In this document: in pieces, positions 22,101 to 33,200 of the stretch
Layout of the letters: each line of letters starts with the position of its first letter
How positions within the stretch are numbered: position 1 is the first letter of the stretch
Made by a program: the position numbers and the translations under genes
Assembly (NCBI GenBank): GCA_946894095.1
Contig: OX335652.1
Location: 2,193,001-2,257,000, forward strand
Length of the DNA: 64,000 nucleotides
Source: Incurvaria masculella
Taxonomy: Eukaryota > Arthropoda > Insecta > Lepidoptera > Incurvariidae
Direction of reading: 5' to 3'
The notes under the pieces: generated by a model
Database searches by the model: none
What the model saw: only the letters and a program-made list of their open reading frames with translations
Told to the model about the DNA's origin: nothing

Positions 22101-22509
22101 CGCACACGAAGGGATCCGTACCATCGTACAAGATTTAAACATGTTTATTGTTTAATATTAATATTTTTTTTATTTTATATTTGTTGATATAGCGGCAAAA
22201 TAAATACACACTCTGTGAAAATTTCAGCTGTCTATCTGTTACGGTTATTGAGATACAGCCCTGTGACAAACGGACGGACGGACGGACGGACAGCGGAGGC
22301 TTAGGGTTTCGTTCGGTTCCGTTGGCACCCTTTGGGTACGGAACCCTGAAAACTAAGATCATGATTTTATAAAAATAAATCTGAAATGTAACAACGCTTA
22401 TTCATTTGTTTTCATTATACAGGTATCCTCTGATAAGTGTTCTCCTAGCATTGTAGAAATTCTCCATGAAATGGAGTCCATTTTGATGCATCACGCTATT
22501 GCAGAGTGA
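19184..22509 (+). CDS. Possible two-exon gene for a 48-residue protein
   Basis: Exon 1 (19,184-19,243) starts at ATG in a good context (ACACAATGG) and reads MDVPTIKNFVEFDDDKNVTQ. It ends at donor CAG|GTTAGT in phase 0. Exon 2 (22,423-22,509) follows acceptor TTCATTATACAG, opens in phase 0 and ends EMESILMHHAIAE plus TGA. Joined, they give 48 residues: an acidic N-terminus and an amphipathic-looking C-terminal helix, with one cysteine and no signal peptide. I do not recognise the protein. Support is phase agreement and residue composition only, and exons this short can match by chance. No poly(A) signal is obvious just after the stop. The 3.2 kb intron would contain two inverted GGAC copies, a third GGAC copy and a MITE end. 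Confidence 0.38.
19440..19560 (+). repeat. Degenerate tRNA-related SINE
   Basis: A box-B-like GAATTCGATCCTCG follows ATGCCTGAGGTCATG, as in lepidopteran SINE heads. Box A is poorly preserved. Confidence 0.4.
19670..19800. other. GC-rich patch
   Basis: The patch runs from GGAGAGGGGCGGACGGG to CCCCGCCCATACATTTTGGCG, with GGGCGG boxes on both strands and a GATATAATGA string between them. No exon was found. It lies in the intron of the possible small gene and could be regulatory or a decayed repeat. Confidence 0.3.
19900..20184. mobile_element. Partial copy of the 40.2 kb TTAA MITE
   Basis: It shares with 40,376-40,740 the strings TTTTCGCGC.TTTTAT, TTTGGAGGTGGA, ACTACAGCGGTCGTGGTTTA and TTAGCTATAAGTCGTTTTG, and the end GGGCCACCTTAA. 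The left end is diverged or missing. Confidence 0.65.
20327..20575 (+). repeat. GGAC-family element, joined head-on to a second copy
   Basis: It runs from AAAACCGGCCAATTGCGAG through TTGTTGTAGCGGCAAAATAA to a (GGAC/AGAC)n core. There it fuses to an inverted copy instead of the usual AGCGGAGGCTTAG 3' part. Confidence 0.9.
20576..20721 (-). repeat. GGAC-family element, inverted partner
   Basis: On the minus strand it reads AAAACCGGCCAATTGTGAG, then a GTGCCATCGTACAAGAT box, then TGTGCTTATAGAGGCAAAATTA. It is the 5' half of the element and ends at the shared microsatellite junction. With the preceding copy it forms a foldback. Confidence 0.88.
20722..22070. other. No feature seen
   Basis: AT-rich DNA with a short (CATA)n run near 21,022-21,042. 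It lies in the intron of the possible small gene. Confidence 0.4.
22073..22347 (+). repeat. GGAC-family element, full length
   Basis: It has the ACCGGCCAAGTGCCAGTCGG head, the GGATCCGTACCATCGTACAAG box, the TGATATAGCGGCAAAATAAA segment, five GGAC units, AGCGGAGGCTTAGGG and the closing TTTGGGTACGGAACCCTG. It lies about 75 bases upstream of the exon-2 acceptor of the possible small gene. Confidence 0.92.
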
Positions 22510-23819
22510 TTATTATTTTAGGTATCAGAATGGTAATTACACCATGCTCCCATTTTATTTTAAGTACGCCATACTTACGTCATTGGAATTTTAACGGATG
22601 CGGTTCTGACGGTCTCCAATCACTGTCATATTTCTATTTATTACTTTCCTGCATTTAATGAAAAACATCTTTTGCGAGAAAGCTCTTGTTCGCGTCACAA
22701 TTATAACAAAATTTAAATGCATTGATGTTTAGATGATGGAAGATAGGCACTGGTCCTCCTGTAATTTAAGCTCCGAGCATTGTTTTAGTGAACATATTAA
22801 CACAGTGAAAATTGGGAGAGAAAAACAATCGTAAGGGGTTTTTTTACCTATTGTACTTAGTTTATCGTGTCTTATACTACAATTGTTATTGTTGCGCATA
22901 CAAAAAAAAAAGAAAAGTATGGCGTAGCTATACATGAAGACGAATCTGAAATGAAATATAATTGCAACTAATGCTACACTACACATGTACACACTACAAA
23001 TACACAGGGTGGCCTATTTCAATCCTGCATAAAAAAAATATCCTCTCTCCCAAATTAAAAACGGTCAATTAAACGGTATACAATTCAGGTCACTCAAAAT
23101 GTACAATAATCCATAATCATATTATGATTTTGACTTGCAGGCTCAAATTGTATCTTCTCTCGTTTTTATCTAATATCCTGCTCAAGGACAACTGACACCT
23201 GATTCCTTAAGGCGTAAGTGAAACCATTTTTTGTTATTTTTAAAAATAATAACTACTCATTTTCATATTTCAAAACGGTAAAAGATGCATTAATAGTCTA
23301 GCTATATATAATATCTATACTGGTAAATATCAGACGCTCATATTCTGTGTTCAAACTTTCTTTACAAAAAAATATGAATATTTTTCTAATTTGAAAACAC
23401 GATGCACCAGCGACTTACAGTTTATCTTTGAGTTATAGCTAGATCATCAATCTACATATTACATTAGTAGATTATCGAAATTCGTCGCGTTAATTTTTAA
23501 ATATACTAAAATTTTGTTTTATTTACGTTCAGATCAAACTGAACGAAATCGACTCTTATCACGCCCTTAATAACAATGCTTTATATTTATTAAAACTTTT
23601 GATCTTATATCTTCTAAAATTCTTAAAAATTTCGAGCGTTATTAGTCTCATTAATAAAAAAAATCCATTTCAGAAACGCGTTTATGTTCAAAGAATAGTT
23701 TTATTCTTGTAGAATAGTTCACCATAATTCCACCATACCGATTTTAATCCAGTTTTAAGCATTTGTCTTCTTCAATCGCACCCGGATACCGAGAAGCCTC
23801 CGCTTCTTTCAGGCTTTAT

Positions 23820-23960
23820 TTTCATAAGTCGGTGCGCTATGGGCCCACGTGGCGGCGGCGCGGGATGCGCGCGGCCGGCCGTGACGTCACGACGCTCGCG
23901 TCACGTAAACAATGGCGTTTTTTTCACCATGGCGTTATCACGGCCGGCGCCGCCGCGACC
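23820..23960 (+). promoter_or_regulatory. GC-rich proximal promoter with CRE and forkhead-type sites
   Basis: A CpG-dense block stands out from AT-rich surroundings directly upstream of the TATA box of the helical-cytokine-like gene. It contains the perfect CRE palindrome TGACGTCA (23,882-23,889) and a forkhead/FOXO core GTAAACA (23,905-23,911). CRE is the CREB/ATF site and GTAAACA the FOX site. Occupancy is inference. Confidence 0.55.
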
Positions 23961-23961
23961 G

Positions 23962-23993
23962 CATAAAAGCAACGGAAATCTGCGGCCGTCAAC
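23962..23993 (+). promoter_or_regulatory. TATA box and initiator of the cytokine-like gene
   Basis: CATAAAAG (23,962-23,969) lies 29 bases upstream of a TCAACAT initiator-like sequence whose A is at 23,991. This is the canonical TATA-to-start spacing. It places the likely transcription start about 211 bases before the chosen ATG. Confidence 0.6.
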
Positions 23994-24201
23994 ATTCGTA
24001 CAGGAAGCACGAGAAGGATCGCAGGGATACGGAGGGAAATCAAATTATATGTGCCGTTTTATGTTTCTTAATTAAGGCAGTTTTAAAGAGAAAAAACGTT
24101 TTTTTCTGAAAAATAATACCAAAGGACCTATTACCAAAGTGATCTGGAGTTGAGTGAAACCAAAGAATATATTGTTGTAGTGTTGTTGTTTTGCCGTCGC
24201 C
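23991..24201 (+). other. 5' UTR with an 8-codon upstream ORF
   Basis: Predicted leader. An upstream ORF (24,049-24,075, MCRFMFLN) precedes the main ATG and could damp translation. The main start is in GTCGCCATG, a reasonable context. Confidence 0.5.
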
Positions 24202-24262
24202 ATGCTGTTGTCTGGCTGTAGCTGTGCACGTGTGCCGGTTACCATAAGAAAAATATCGGCAG
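24202..24262 (+). CDS. Cytokine-like gene, coding exon 1
   Basis: Twenty codons plus one base (MLLSGCSCARVPVTIRKISA, then G) end at AG|GTAAGA. The split codon G|GT restores glycine with exon 2. This exon supplies most of the N-region ahead of the hydrophobic core. Because it carries little of the mature protein, alternative first exons in the large intron could substitute for it. Confidence 0.72.
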
Positions 24263-27200
24263 GTAAGATAAACCTACATATGTATAAATCAATAAGTAAC
24301 TATTTACTTATGGAAATTTGGATGATTTTAAGGTATTTTTAAAATTTCACATTTAAAGATATTTTAATACAAATTTACCCATTAAATGAAAGATGGAAAC
24401 GTAAATAAAAACTAACCATTATTTCCTTTAATTAAAATCAGTCATGCTCAAATAAAGGAAGAGATTGAGTATGTAAATAGTAATTCAAACGGTACGTAAA
24501 TTTTAAGTGGAATCGCTAATAGTGGGTCCACATGGATTAATCGGTGATGAATCTTTAACCAAGATCGCGCTGACTTTATGTATGAATCCTACGCTGAGGC
24601 ATTTTGGCTGAAATGCCAATATGATTGCCTTCGTCATAAAATTGACGCTAGAGTCAACCCGGATTGAATAGATTTTAACTTAAAATATAAGGCATAACAG
24701 TTATTATGTATTAACTGTTAATGAAGCGCGATATTTCACAACTTGATTAGATAATTTCTAGATGGAAGCTAAAAAAATACCTGTAATTAGCACACTTGTA
24801 CATTCATGCATTCACCTGCATATATGTTTAATGATAACAGTAATGAGTAATAGAAGAGTGAATCCCCCGTGTCTTATCAAAAGGCAGGCGATATTGATTG
24901 TCTGGGCAATCAACTCATGAATTGCATTATGTTTTAAATAATAAATACAAATCTAATGCTTCTGTATTTCTCTAATAAAAAATATGTAAACATCATTTCC
25001 AATTTTACGAAACTCGATAACGATGTGGTCACGTGTGTGTTTAATTTTGTTGCAGCAAATTTCAAGTTATGCGTGAAAAGTCAGGATAAAATGCATACTA
25101 AACACAATTCGCAATTCAATTCGAGTTGAATGGGATAACAATAACATGATGAGACTCATTCATAATATAACTTAAGGAGCTACCGCATTGGAAGGGTGCG
25201 CCTAGCCATTCACTTCACAGCGAATGGAAATGTTTAAGCCGCTTTATGAATACGAATTCCCCATGCAGTATCCGCGTTGAGTAAAATACACCCAATAACG
25301 CGCTGACCTCAGCAACTTATAACCGCTTTTCTAGCGGCGAAGCGGTCTTAGCGCTTTCCAAGTACAATTTTGATTTATATTGTGGCTTGGCAAACAATAC
25401 CACTGCACGAATTGGTAACAGTATTGCTTCACCGCATCTATCGGGAAGCCGGGTCTGGGGAGGAAACGACGACTTAGGTGTACCAGGAAATAACCATTTA
25501 CAGTTTAATAATTTGTAATCAATATAAAATATACAAACTTTGAAGATACTCAATAGACGTCAACACGGGTCAATTTCTGTCTCCCGACCGATACTCGGTC
25601 TTAGGGTACCCAGTAGTTGAGCAGTGTCAACCTCATTTTAAAAAAAAAAGTATAGCTATTATATCAGCTATACTTTTTTTAGTTAAATATTTGAACCGCA
25701 CAATTATGTTTAAATTGGTTATAGTAGTCCTTGCAAATTTAATTATGTACATTGAATACATTAATTTGCTATCACCACGTGGCTACACAGGCGGTGAAAA
25801 ATGTTCACATAATGATAGGTATTGTGAAATTGATCGATAAGGTTATCATTTATATAGATACTTGTTTAAACTTGTTTACACAACAACGTAGCGTTTTGCA
25901 CGGATAGTAAAGATATTTTTAAATCTGAACTAGTTAAAAAATATCTAAACAGCAACTAGATGTACTTCGAATGTATGCATGAAGCTAGAAGTTACAATGG
26001 GTTTCATAATATTTGTTTTGTAATGTGAGAAGAAATTAACGATAAAATACAAATTATTCTATAGAAAACCTTGCTGGCTGTCCAACCGTATTTTATGACT
26101 AACCTTCCGAAACATGAAACGTTAGCTTGTAGGTTTTCCCTCATCCGGCCAGTGCCGAAATTGTTACACCTCGTGTAGACGGTCAAAAGAAAACCAGGAA
26201 AATTCGTGAGTCACCTCCCGGTACAGCCATCGGAAAACCCGGTGGCTGAAATTCAGTCATGGTATCTGCACACGCCAGAGCTAGGCTGTATACAGTCAGT
26301 TTGATATAGGCGCAGGAACCCTCCTTGCATATCTTTTGATATTTTGTAATATATAATACTATAGTTAATTACTATTTCATTTATTGAAAATGGTATACAT
26401 AATTTAAACACACACATGAAATAAAATTATATTTTGTTCAAATATTGAATCTAGTCATGCTCATATTTTTTCCCGTGCCTAAAAAATATTATGGATAAGT
26501 TAATACGACTTTCTTTGTGGTGAAAATATTTTGCGAACTTTGTCAGTTCTCCTGTGATACGATTATTGAACTGCCTAAATGATAAAACATGACTATTTAC
26601 GAAAAACTAAATGATATACTATGTTCAAGTATGTTCAAGTATGTTCAAATGACGTCCAAAAGTACGAAACGTTATAGTTATGGTTATGATCAATACAATT
26701 TGGTACACAGCATATTCGTGGACAACTTTCGAAACGACTAAAGAAATGTAACAAATGAACTCAATTCAATGTAAATATTGACACTCAATCATCGCGCATT
26801 GACGATATCCTTATAAGGATATCACACGATAGTATCACCTTGTTAGAGCTGAGAGTAAATCTTCTGTGTCCATAAAATATGTGTAAAAAAACTTTAAGGG
26901 CGCGGGTTTTGTTATTGAACGAAAATAATATGTTGGTTGAATATGAAATTATAAATGTGTACAATTCGATTAACCTGTTATTTAAAATTATAAGAAAATA
27001 AAAAAACCCCAAATGGTTAGCAAAGGTATAAATATTAGTTAGTAAATTAAAAGATTTTTAAAAATTACATCATTTAAAAGTGTAAGATTTATAAAAAATA
27101 CATCATTTAAAAGTGTTAACTTTTTTCAAGTTTCCGAAAAAAAAATTCTATTTTGATTTCTTACCCTCTGCAGAGCAATCATGCCTTCAATGCAAAAAAT

Positions 27201-30200
27201 ATATGACATCAACGCGATACTAGACAAGACAAGTTCGAGCAAGTGTAATTCGGCGCGTGTCAATCGCGGCCAGTTAGTCGCACGATATAATGATGTTAAG
27301 ATAGACTCATCGATGATTCACGCGGTAAGTATATGCTTTAACTGAATATTGACTTGCACAAGAGAGGCACGGCGGATGCTGTGGAGTCGCGTGCCAGCTG
27401 TTTTATTTAGGTCAATGTGATTGTTAAATACATTTAAATTAACGAACTGATTGTAAGCGAATTTACTTTGATAATAATGTAATTCTATGTGTTTTGTACC
27501 TAGAAAATGGTCGCATATATAATTCACTATTTAAAAATAAAAGCCTAACTTTAATCGCTTGAACTGTTGAATAACAGAGTATAAGTTAATTAAATAATAT
27601 CGATTGCGTCATTTTGTGATGTTATTACTGAATTATTGTGCAATATCTAAATAACAGATATGCAACTATTTGAGTATTTTTTTATTTAAAGACTAACATT
27701 AGCATTCTTGAAACTTGAAAACTAAAAAATATTTTATTTTTATAATTGGAATAGCTGCATTAAAATTTGAGTTCAATTAAAAAAAAACGTTTTTTTTTAA
27801 TTATTCCTTTAAATAATAACTTTAATCACAATTACCCTACGAGTGGTCAAGGTATACTTGACCTATAATTAATGCAACATCTATTTACATTAAAACGCAA
27901 GTTTATTTAGTAAATGAATAAACGTATATACATAATATTATTACTCAGCTGAATCTTTAATAAATACGTTTATGTTTTAACATATCGAAAACTAACTACA
28001 GAAAATATAAAAAGCGTCTAATTAATAAATAGAAGGTGATCTGTTTTCTGGGTTAAGTCATTTTTGGATCAACATTCTTCCACGGTGAAATCTCGCCTAA
28101 AGATGGACTACATATGTAAAATATTTAGTAAAAAAGTCGCGTCTATCGACAGAACCGCGAGTTAATCAATTTTAATGACTCAAAAACATAACGAAAAAGT
28201 CTGCATTTTTTTTATTAAACAGAAATTAAACTACAAGAGATAACGTGGGAAATCCCCTAGGAAATAAGTTCTTTTTGCTAGATATTATGTATTACTTCAA
28301 GAAACGCTTCAAAGTCGGACGGAATAACATTTCACAAGGGCAAATTGTCAAGTTAAACACGAGATTACGCGTACTGGACACCTATTTTAACTAAATCACA
28401 CTGTTACAGAGCCTTTTGTATGCATTTCGGTCCCTGCGCATTGTATTGCACAAGCCAACATCCACGGACGGAAGATTGACACTAACGCCAGTTTACTTTT
28501 TCAACAAGAAAAAGACAAGCAAAGAAAGAGCTCGTTTTATCTTTCCGACCGTAAAATAATATGGGTTGACGGGAAGATAAAAGCTCTGTCTCTGTGACAC
28601 AAATAGTGTTGGTCGGAACCTTTTTCCCGTTTAGCTCTCATCCTCTAAATAAGCGGTAAGGAACAATACAAAAACCCAAGAGCGTCAGGTTAAAATGTCC
28701 TCATCCCGGAGGAGCCACCGCGACTCCACGCTCGGCGTTGGTCGCTGTCTCCGCGACGTCTCCGGGTGGGTAGGTTTTCGCGTAGTATTTGACCGGCTAT
28801 TTCATGTGCGGTGCTGTATTTCGGCTCCCATTCATCGCTCGTGCGTCCGACTCGCCGGTCGCTCGCAGACCACTCCGACCCGCGTCGCGCGAACGTCCGG
28901 CCAATGTAATTGTTCGTCGATGCATAGTACGGTGATCCGTGTGGTGTGGTTTTGAGTGAATCGGTAGTTCAATTGACAAGATTCGATCTGGGAAAGCGGA
29001 GACGTTGCGTGATTTAGAACAGAAATATGGACTTGGAGGACGAAGCGACATCAATGCATTTTTCATGGATGTGTTTTTAAATGGTGCGTATTGTTGGGAT
29101 GATATGTAATTGACATCTTTGTTGGCATATCTCATTTTTAAATATTATCGTGATTACAAAATGTATTGAAACGGTTATACAGGTAAAACAATTCAAAATT
29201 GTGTCTTAAATAAGACATTTTAAGTTGTACGTTTACATGATTAGGTAAATGTAAATAATGTTTATTTTATTATGAAGTATTGATAGTAGTTATATGTAAC
29301 AGTTTACAAATAACATAACTTTCTAAAATAATTAAACTTAGTAGGTACATATTTACATCTCTAATTTATACTTTAACTGGGGAGACATATTTTAACATTC
29401 TGTGTCTTACGGACGGAGTTGCTGACGAAGAATATAGGAAAAGTAGGTACGTATCTTAATTGCACGCCGGAAAACTGTAAGTTTACAATATAACGATATA
29501 GATCATCGGTTTGATAAAAAAAAATTACTCAGTTTTGCCAAAAGGTCTACATTACATTTGGTAAAAATATTTAAAGAAAACCAATGGAGGGCACTGACGG
29601 CGAGACTGACGGTTACTGAGATTCAGCCCTCTGACAGACGGATGGACGGACGGACGGACGGACAGCGGAGGCTTAGTAATAGGGTTCCGTTGGCACCCTT
29701 TGGGTACGGAACCCCAAAAAAAGGTCTTATTTACATTGTGACCAAGTACTTCGACATTCTTAACCAAGTACCTACCAGAGTAGAACTTCGTAGGACAGAG
29801 CAGATTTGTTAAAACAAAGTCGGTGAGCAAGAACGAGGTGCACAGCGCATTCATCTCTTGTGCTTGTGCCTAGCGAAGGCACGTCCGTCGGCGGATCTCA
29901 AAGGTGCGCCGCGGAGGAATCTCGCCCGGTTGACATCCGATCTCGTGTTTACATTACGAACCTAATTGGCATTGTTATGGAATGGAATCATTAATTGATC
30001 CGTACCGAAGCACTCGTGGGATGCTCGCCGATATTGATGTCAATATGGAAGACACTGCGCATGATCTCAAAAGGAATCATTGTATGATCACTTCGTTGCC
30101 CGCCTGTCTGTGTGTCAATTTTCTCCGAAACGCGTGCAGATATAGGTTGAGATTAATATCAAATTCTTAGATGTAAGGTCCCTTTATGCTGTTAAAGAAT

Positions 30201-33200
30201 CTTCTTATTAAAAAAATTGGCCAATTATGCGGCATATTTTTTTATGCAACTTCACTTGTATACCTAATACTAAACCGTCGTGATATTAGCCTAACACACC
30301 ACATGGGAATAAGGGCCACTCCAGGATCTCCCGTCAGGATTTTGGGCATCCCATATAAATCAAAAGGCTCGCACTTTTTTTAAATATATTATCTCTAGCA
30401 AGTATGCAGATATATTCGTATAATAACTGAGTTTTTGTCGTCCAAGCGATAATGCTTTGAACATTCGTTGCCTACCTATTCGTAAATGTTCTGCAAGAAG
30501 TATCGTGAAAGGATATCCGGATCTGCGAAGTGGTTCTGCATCCTTGGCGCTAATTACCTCACCAGCAGTCGAGTGCGGATCGCACCCACTTGTACGCCGG
30601 CCTAAGGGATTCCCCGGTCCACGCCGGGTATCATCAAGCAAATCGTCCTGTCATTTCCGTTTTCAAAGCGAAATCCATACCGAATGACGTAAGGTATTGT
30701 CATCGTGTGGTGTGTTGCGTACTCACCTACATTACTAATTGTTTATGTGTAAACAGTAACAGGTGACCGAGGCGACTGCGGCGTTGACATGGTTGGATGA
30801 CATAATAATGTATTCATTGATCTCAAAATACGAGGATAAACTGGCAGAAAGGACATTTTGTTCTTGACTTGTTTTATCTGCCATTAACACACTCTATAGG
30901 GTCCCGCGCTCGCTGAAAATAACAAATTGGTTCAAATTTACGGTCACTGCTTAGTGACCCGAAAACTCGCTGTGATGGTTCGAAATCTAAAACAACTATT
31001 AGTTAATGTGATTGATGATGTCTTAATGGTTATAAATGTCTCGTTTTAGAATTAATTTGTCGTTAAATAGATGCATCTATTGCATTGAAGCAATATAATC
31101 AGATCAATTCCGACCAAGTTTTATCCAACTGACTGTAGTTTTTGATACTATAATCGACTTTGGTGACGACAGCTATTATAGTCAATGTCAGTCAAAACGC
31201 CTTTTGCAAGTTAGAATCTTGCTTCTAATAGATTGTGCACATTTTCAGAAGCGTATTACTATTAATAAGTACCTATATAAACCACCAGGGAAACAAACTA
31301 CATGTAAACTTATCATCTTGATGGTAAAAGGCACTTTCTAGCGTGCGTAACAGATTATGCTTTATTAGGATCAGAAAGGCCGAAACTATGAACGAAATGA
31401 CATACGGATCAGCTTTGCCAACGGAACCCTACAATCTACCATTGAGAAACATCTTCCAAGATGGCTTCATCCAGGGGAACGAATCAGAAATAAAGTAGAA
31501 ACTCGACGTCTCAGGACATAAAATATATTTAATAGTTGCCATCGGGGCCGTCAAAGTGTGATCATTATTGAACAGCAACAATAATATAATACCCTTTTTA
31601 CACGTGCAGTTCGATTCGCGGATGACACAACGTGGTAATGTATTTCATCTTCTTGGTTTCTTAGCACTCAAAATTCATGCCGTGACATTCATCAATTTAA
31701 AATCAAATCTAATGCAATCTTCTAAGGTTTGATTTTTGACTGCGTTTAACAGGGATGCACCGGGGAAAGCAGTGAAGTTTGAGGAGCGCAAGTTCAAAGC
31801 TGTGTGCTGGGTCTAAAAGTCTGGTCGAAAAACCATGGACTGAGCCCTAGTACACTAGGCTCAAATCTTTCTTGTATGCATCCCTCTCTTCTTAGTGTGA
31901 TGTACACAAAACTGTAGCTTAATAACATGTTACGTAGGTCATTGAACACCTTGCTGAACGCTACCACTATACTAATTTTATTTCATGTATTTAGTTCAAT
32001 ATAGCCTTTAAAAGATTTCCACTACAGGCCCCACTTGCTTTGGGATACGGTGGTTATGTTAATAGTATGACACTTGAATTTAAAGTTAACGTCTGGTCAT
32101 TTAAAAAGTATTTAATTGCAGTAGCTTGAAATCTTCCTGGTGTATTTATTTAAAAAATGTTAAGGTAAATATGTTGATCCCATCCTAGAAACCGATGTCT
32201 CATTTTTTTCTTTATATAATTCATGCTCACCTATTCCGGGTGTAAAGAATAAAATATATGAACCACAGTAGATATATGGTCACAGTGAGTTATCTTTGTT
32301 TGTTAGGACATACCGTCTCCATCTTCATCACTCATTAGTTTTAGATGTCCATAGCTTCTCAGTAAACATAACTTTTATCTATTTAACTACATTTTAATTT
32401 ACGTAACTAATTAAATCACATTAAATAATGTTTTTTGCATCTGCAAGTTCGCGTTACATGGGTATAGACGGAGCAACCGCGCCACAGGATCCCGCTTGCT
32501 ACGAACTCGTTAACAGAGCACTGCATCTTCTTCACGAAAATCGACAAAAATAACATATTGTTTCTCCACACGACGCAACCTTTCTTAATGACGCCCGAGA
32601 AAGCCGAGATGTAGATTGTTCGAGGCCATGAAGGGCCTAGCGCTTTGGGGAGAGAGCAAAAAACTCGTACGGAAATATAAATGAAAATTATTTATTACGT
32701 TTACGTTTAATAATCGTCGTCGCCCAAGGAATGATTTAAAAAAACATTGTTTCAAACAAATTAACATATAAACTGCCAAATATACAAGAAAAATGTTATC
32801 ATCAGTGAATAGGAAAGAAAACACTAGATAATCGATCAAATTTCCTGCTTGATGCCACTATGTACATGTCCATGTCTGTTCAAAAGGAAGTACGCACGAA
32901 ACATAAGCGAGATTTTATTGGTTTGTTGTATCGACGTGGCGGGATGTTAACATTATTCTATTGCCCACTTGATTATGTGCTCGTACCGCTGAAGTGCTGT
33001 TTTTATGTTGTGTTGTCAGCGACCAAAGTTCCCGAAATGCGTTTGATGCCAATATTCTGAGCTTCGCAACAGTTCTGAGCTTTGTTTATCCTAATTATCT
33101 TATACATTTTAAATATTCAGAAATAACCGAGTTTGGAATCGCTATTCTTTTAAATCACAAGGAAAAACAATGTTAAGGGCCAGGTACTAGCCAAATCGCA

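Noticed and set aside
30360..30687. Overlapping + and - frames of 76-93 residues
   Set aside because: The translations match no known family, both strands are open together, and family B-like sequence precedes them. Probably repeat-derived.
31388..31498. 36-codon frame starting MNEMTYGSALPTEPYNL
   Set aside because: A second frame over the same bases is equally open, and there is no signal peptide or splice evidence.
31984..32130. Possible exon after CCACTACAG reading APLALGYGGYVNS
   Set aside because: The GYGGY resemblance to cuticle proteins covers only a few residues, no start exon or donor was found, and the frame quickly becomes AT-rich noise.
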